Below, one piece after another: positions 19,999 to 21,007 of a stretch of 21,007 nucleotides of DNA. The stretch's first letter is position 1. The number at the start of each line of letters is the position of its first letter. Source of the DNA: DASUTW01 sp035513995 (GTDB taxonomy: Bacteria > Actinomycetota > UBA4738 > CALAEC01); the NCBI GenBank assembly GCA_035513995.1, contig DATKBL010000140.1:1-21007 (forward strand), written 5' to 3'. The notes under the pieces are model-generated. The model made no database searches. It saw nothing but the letters and a program-made list of their open reading frames with translations, and had not been told where the DNA came from. The position numbers were made by a program, and so were the translations under genes.

Positions 19999-20694
19999 AT
20001 GGCCTCAGGGCGACGGCAGCGTGAGCAGCGCATCCGCGTCCTCATCGCCGACGATCACCGGAGCTTCGCCGAGGCGCTGAAGACCGTCATCGACCTCGAG
20101 CGGGGCTTGGTGGTGACCGAGGTGGTGACCGACGGTCGCTCAGCCGTGGACAAGGTCGCGGTGGAGCGTCCCGACGTCGTCCTGATCGACGTGGAGATGC
20201 CTGAGATGGACGGCATCGCCGCGACCCGAGAGATCAAGCGATTGTTCCCGGACGCGCGCATCGTCGTGCTCACGGCCGACGAGGACGAGGTGACGCTGGC
20301 CCGGGCAATGGAGGCGGGCGCCTCCGGATTCGTCTCGAAGGTCCGGCCGGTGAGCGAGGTGGCCGACGCGGTCCGTGCGGCCTTCGCCGGCCGACCCGGG
20401 TTCGATCCCCAGGAGGTCCACCGGATGCTCGCCGAGCTCGGAGACCTGCGCCAGGAGGACGCCGCCGCGAGGACCCGCGTGGAACGCCTCACGCCGCGTC
20501 AGATCGAGATCCTCCAGCGCATGGCCGACGGGCTCTCGCCGGAGGAGATGGCCGGCGAGCTGGGGATCAGCCGGCACACGCTCCGGACGCACGTCCAGAA
20601 CATCCTCACCAAGCTGGGCGTTCACTCGAAGCTCCAGGCCCTCGCCGTCGCGATCCGCTTCGGCAAGGTGAGGGCCCGGGGCCCAGTCGCCTGA
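19999..20694 (+). CDS. NarL/FixJ-family response regulator (REC-LuxR HTH)
   Basis: The 231-residue protein has a receiver domain with acidic pair Asp18/Asp19, phospho-acceptor Asp64 (LIDVEMPEMDG), Thr92 and Lys114, all intact. A linker of ~45 residues leads to a LuxR-type helix-turn-helix (about 162-225: LTPRQIEILQRMADGLSPEE, ISRHTLRTHVQNILTKLGVH). The ATG at 19999 has GAGGA eight bases upstream; the frame is open 16 codons further without support. No histidine kinase is near, so it is an orphan whose sensor is elsewhere. It diverges from the SDR operon across a 129-base gap and could regulate it, which is untested. It ends four bases from the convergent rpmG stop, leaving no room for a terminator between them. 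Confidence 0.92.
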   Translation: MASGRRQREQRIRVLIADDHRSFAEALKTVIDLERGLVVTEVVTDGRSAVDKVAVERPDVVLIDVEMPEMDGIAATREIKRLFPDARIVVLTADEDEVTLARAMEAGASGFVSKVRPVSEVADAVRAAFAGRPGFDPQEVHRMLAELGDLRQEDAAARTRVERLTPRQIEILQRMADGLSPEEMAGELGISRHTLRTHVQNILTKLGVHSKLQALAVAIRFGKVRARGPVA

Positions 20695-20698
20695 CCAC

Positions 20699-20863
20699 CT
20701 AGCGAGTCTCCTTGTGGAGGGTGTGCCGTCGGCACCACCGGCAGTACTTCTTGAGCTCGATACGCTCCCGGTCGTTGACCTTGTTCTTCCGCGTCGCGTA
20801 GTTGCGCCGCTTGCACTCCTGGCACGCGAGCGTGATCGTCGGACGTTTGTCGGACTTGGGCAC
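20699..20863 (-). CDS. rpmG: Large ribosomal subunit protein bL33
   Basis: The 54-residue bL33 begins V(M)PKSDKRPTITLACQECKRR. It is the zinc-ribbon form, with CQEC and CRWC both present, so it is expected to bind zinc rather than to be a zinc-independent paralogue. The GTG at 20863 has GGAG six bases upstream, within the last tuf codons; three bases separate it from tuf, so both are on one message. In actinobacteria this gene usually precedes the MaoC genes directly; here a response regulator and an SDR gene lie between. Confidence 0.95.
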   Translation of the reverse strand: MPKSDKRPTITLACQECKRRNYATRKNKVNDRERIELKKYCRWCRRHTLHKETR

Positions 20864-20866
20864 AGG

Positions 20867-21007
<141 letters not shown>

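Noticed and set aside
20660..20695. GGGCCC-C-GGGCCC inverted repeat as terminator of rpmG
   Set aside because: The stem is short with a three-base loop, has no T-run, and lies within the response regulator coding end.

Overview
The window is a GC-rich chromosomal segment from an actinobacterium (Actinomycetota), probably an uncultured or deep-branching lineage. The signs are an EF-Tu N terminus of the NIGTIGHIDHGKTTL type, an actinobacterial-style RpoC with its Glu/Lys-rich insertion after the first zinc site, TAnnnT-type -10 boxes, frequent GTG starts, and the order rpmG - hadA/hadB-like MaoC genes - tRNA-Trp - secE known from mycobacteria and streptomycetes. The species cannot be fixed from the sequence alone.

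Most of the window is one large translation/transcription cluster read on the minus strand, right to left. From right to left it holds tuf copy 2 (C-terminal end only), rpmG, an SDR/MaoC lipid module, a decayed sigma/anti-sigma pair, tRNA-Trp, secE, nusG, rplK, rplA, rplJ, rplL, rpoB, rpoC, a small SAM methyltransferase, rpsL, rpsG, fusA and tuf copy 1 (N-terminal end only). The window therefore begins inside one tuf gene and ends inside another. Two genes lie on the plus strand within this block: a 545-residue coiled-coil protein (15839-17476) divergent from tRNA-Trp/secE, and an orphan NarL/LuxR-type response regulator (19999-20694) divergent from the SDR operon.

Regulatory signals are readable. 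The rpsL, rpoB, rplJ, tRNA-Trp and SDR units, and the coiled-coil gene, each have a sigma70-like promoter with a 17 or 18 base spacer. The rplJ leader carries an L10-type autoregulatory RNA followed by an intrinsic attenuator. The SDR-hadA-hadB promoter carries a perfect palindrome over its -10 box, which looks like an operator. Hairpins sit between rpsG and fusA, between nusG and rplK, and in the rpsL leader.

The most unusual content is in the accessory stretch between tRNA-Trp and rpmG. A ketoreductase gene is joined to a HadA/HadB-like dehydratase pair under an apparent repressor site. Next to it is an ECF-type sigma gene that has lost its promoter-melting core. Its anti-sigma gene is broken by a one-base deletion exactly inside the zinc-binding HxxxCxxC motif. 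The coiled-coil gene shares its interlocked CTAG stop with this broken anti-sigma gene. NusG has a roughly 160-residue acidic N-terminal extension and L10 a roughly 30-residue acidic C-terminal tail. I saw no CRISPR array, insertion sequence, integrase or phage gene.
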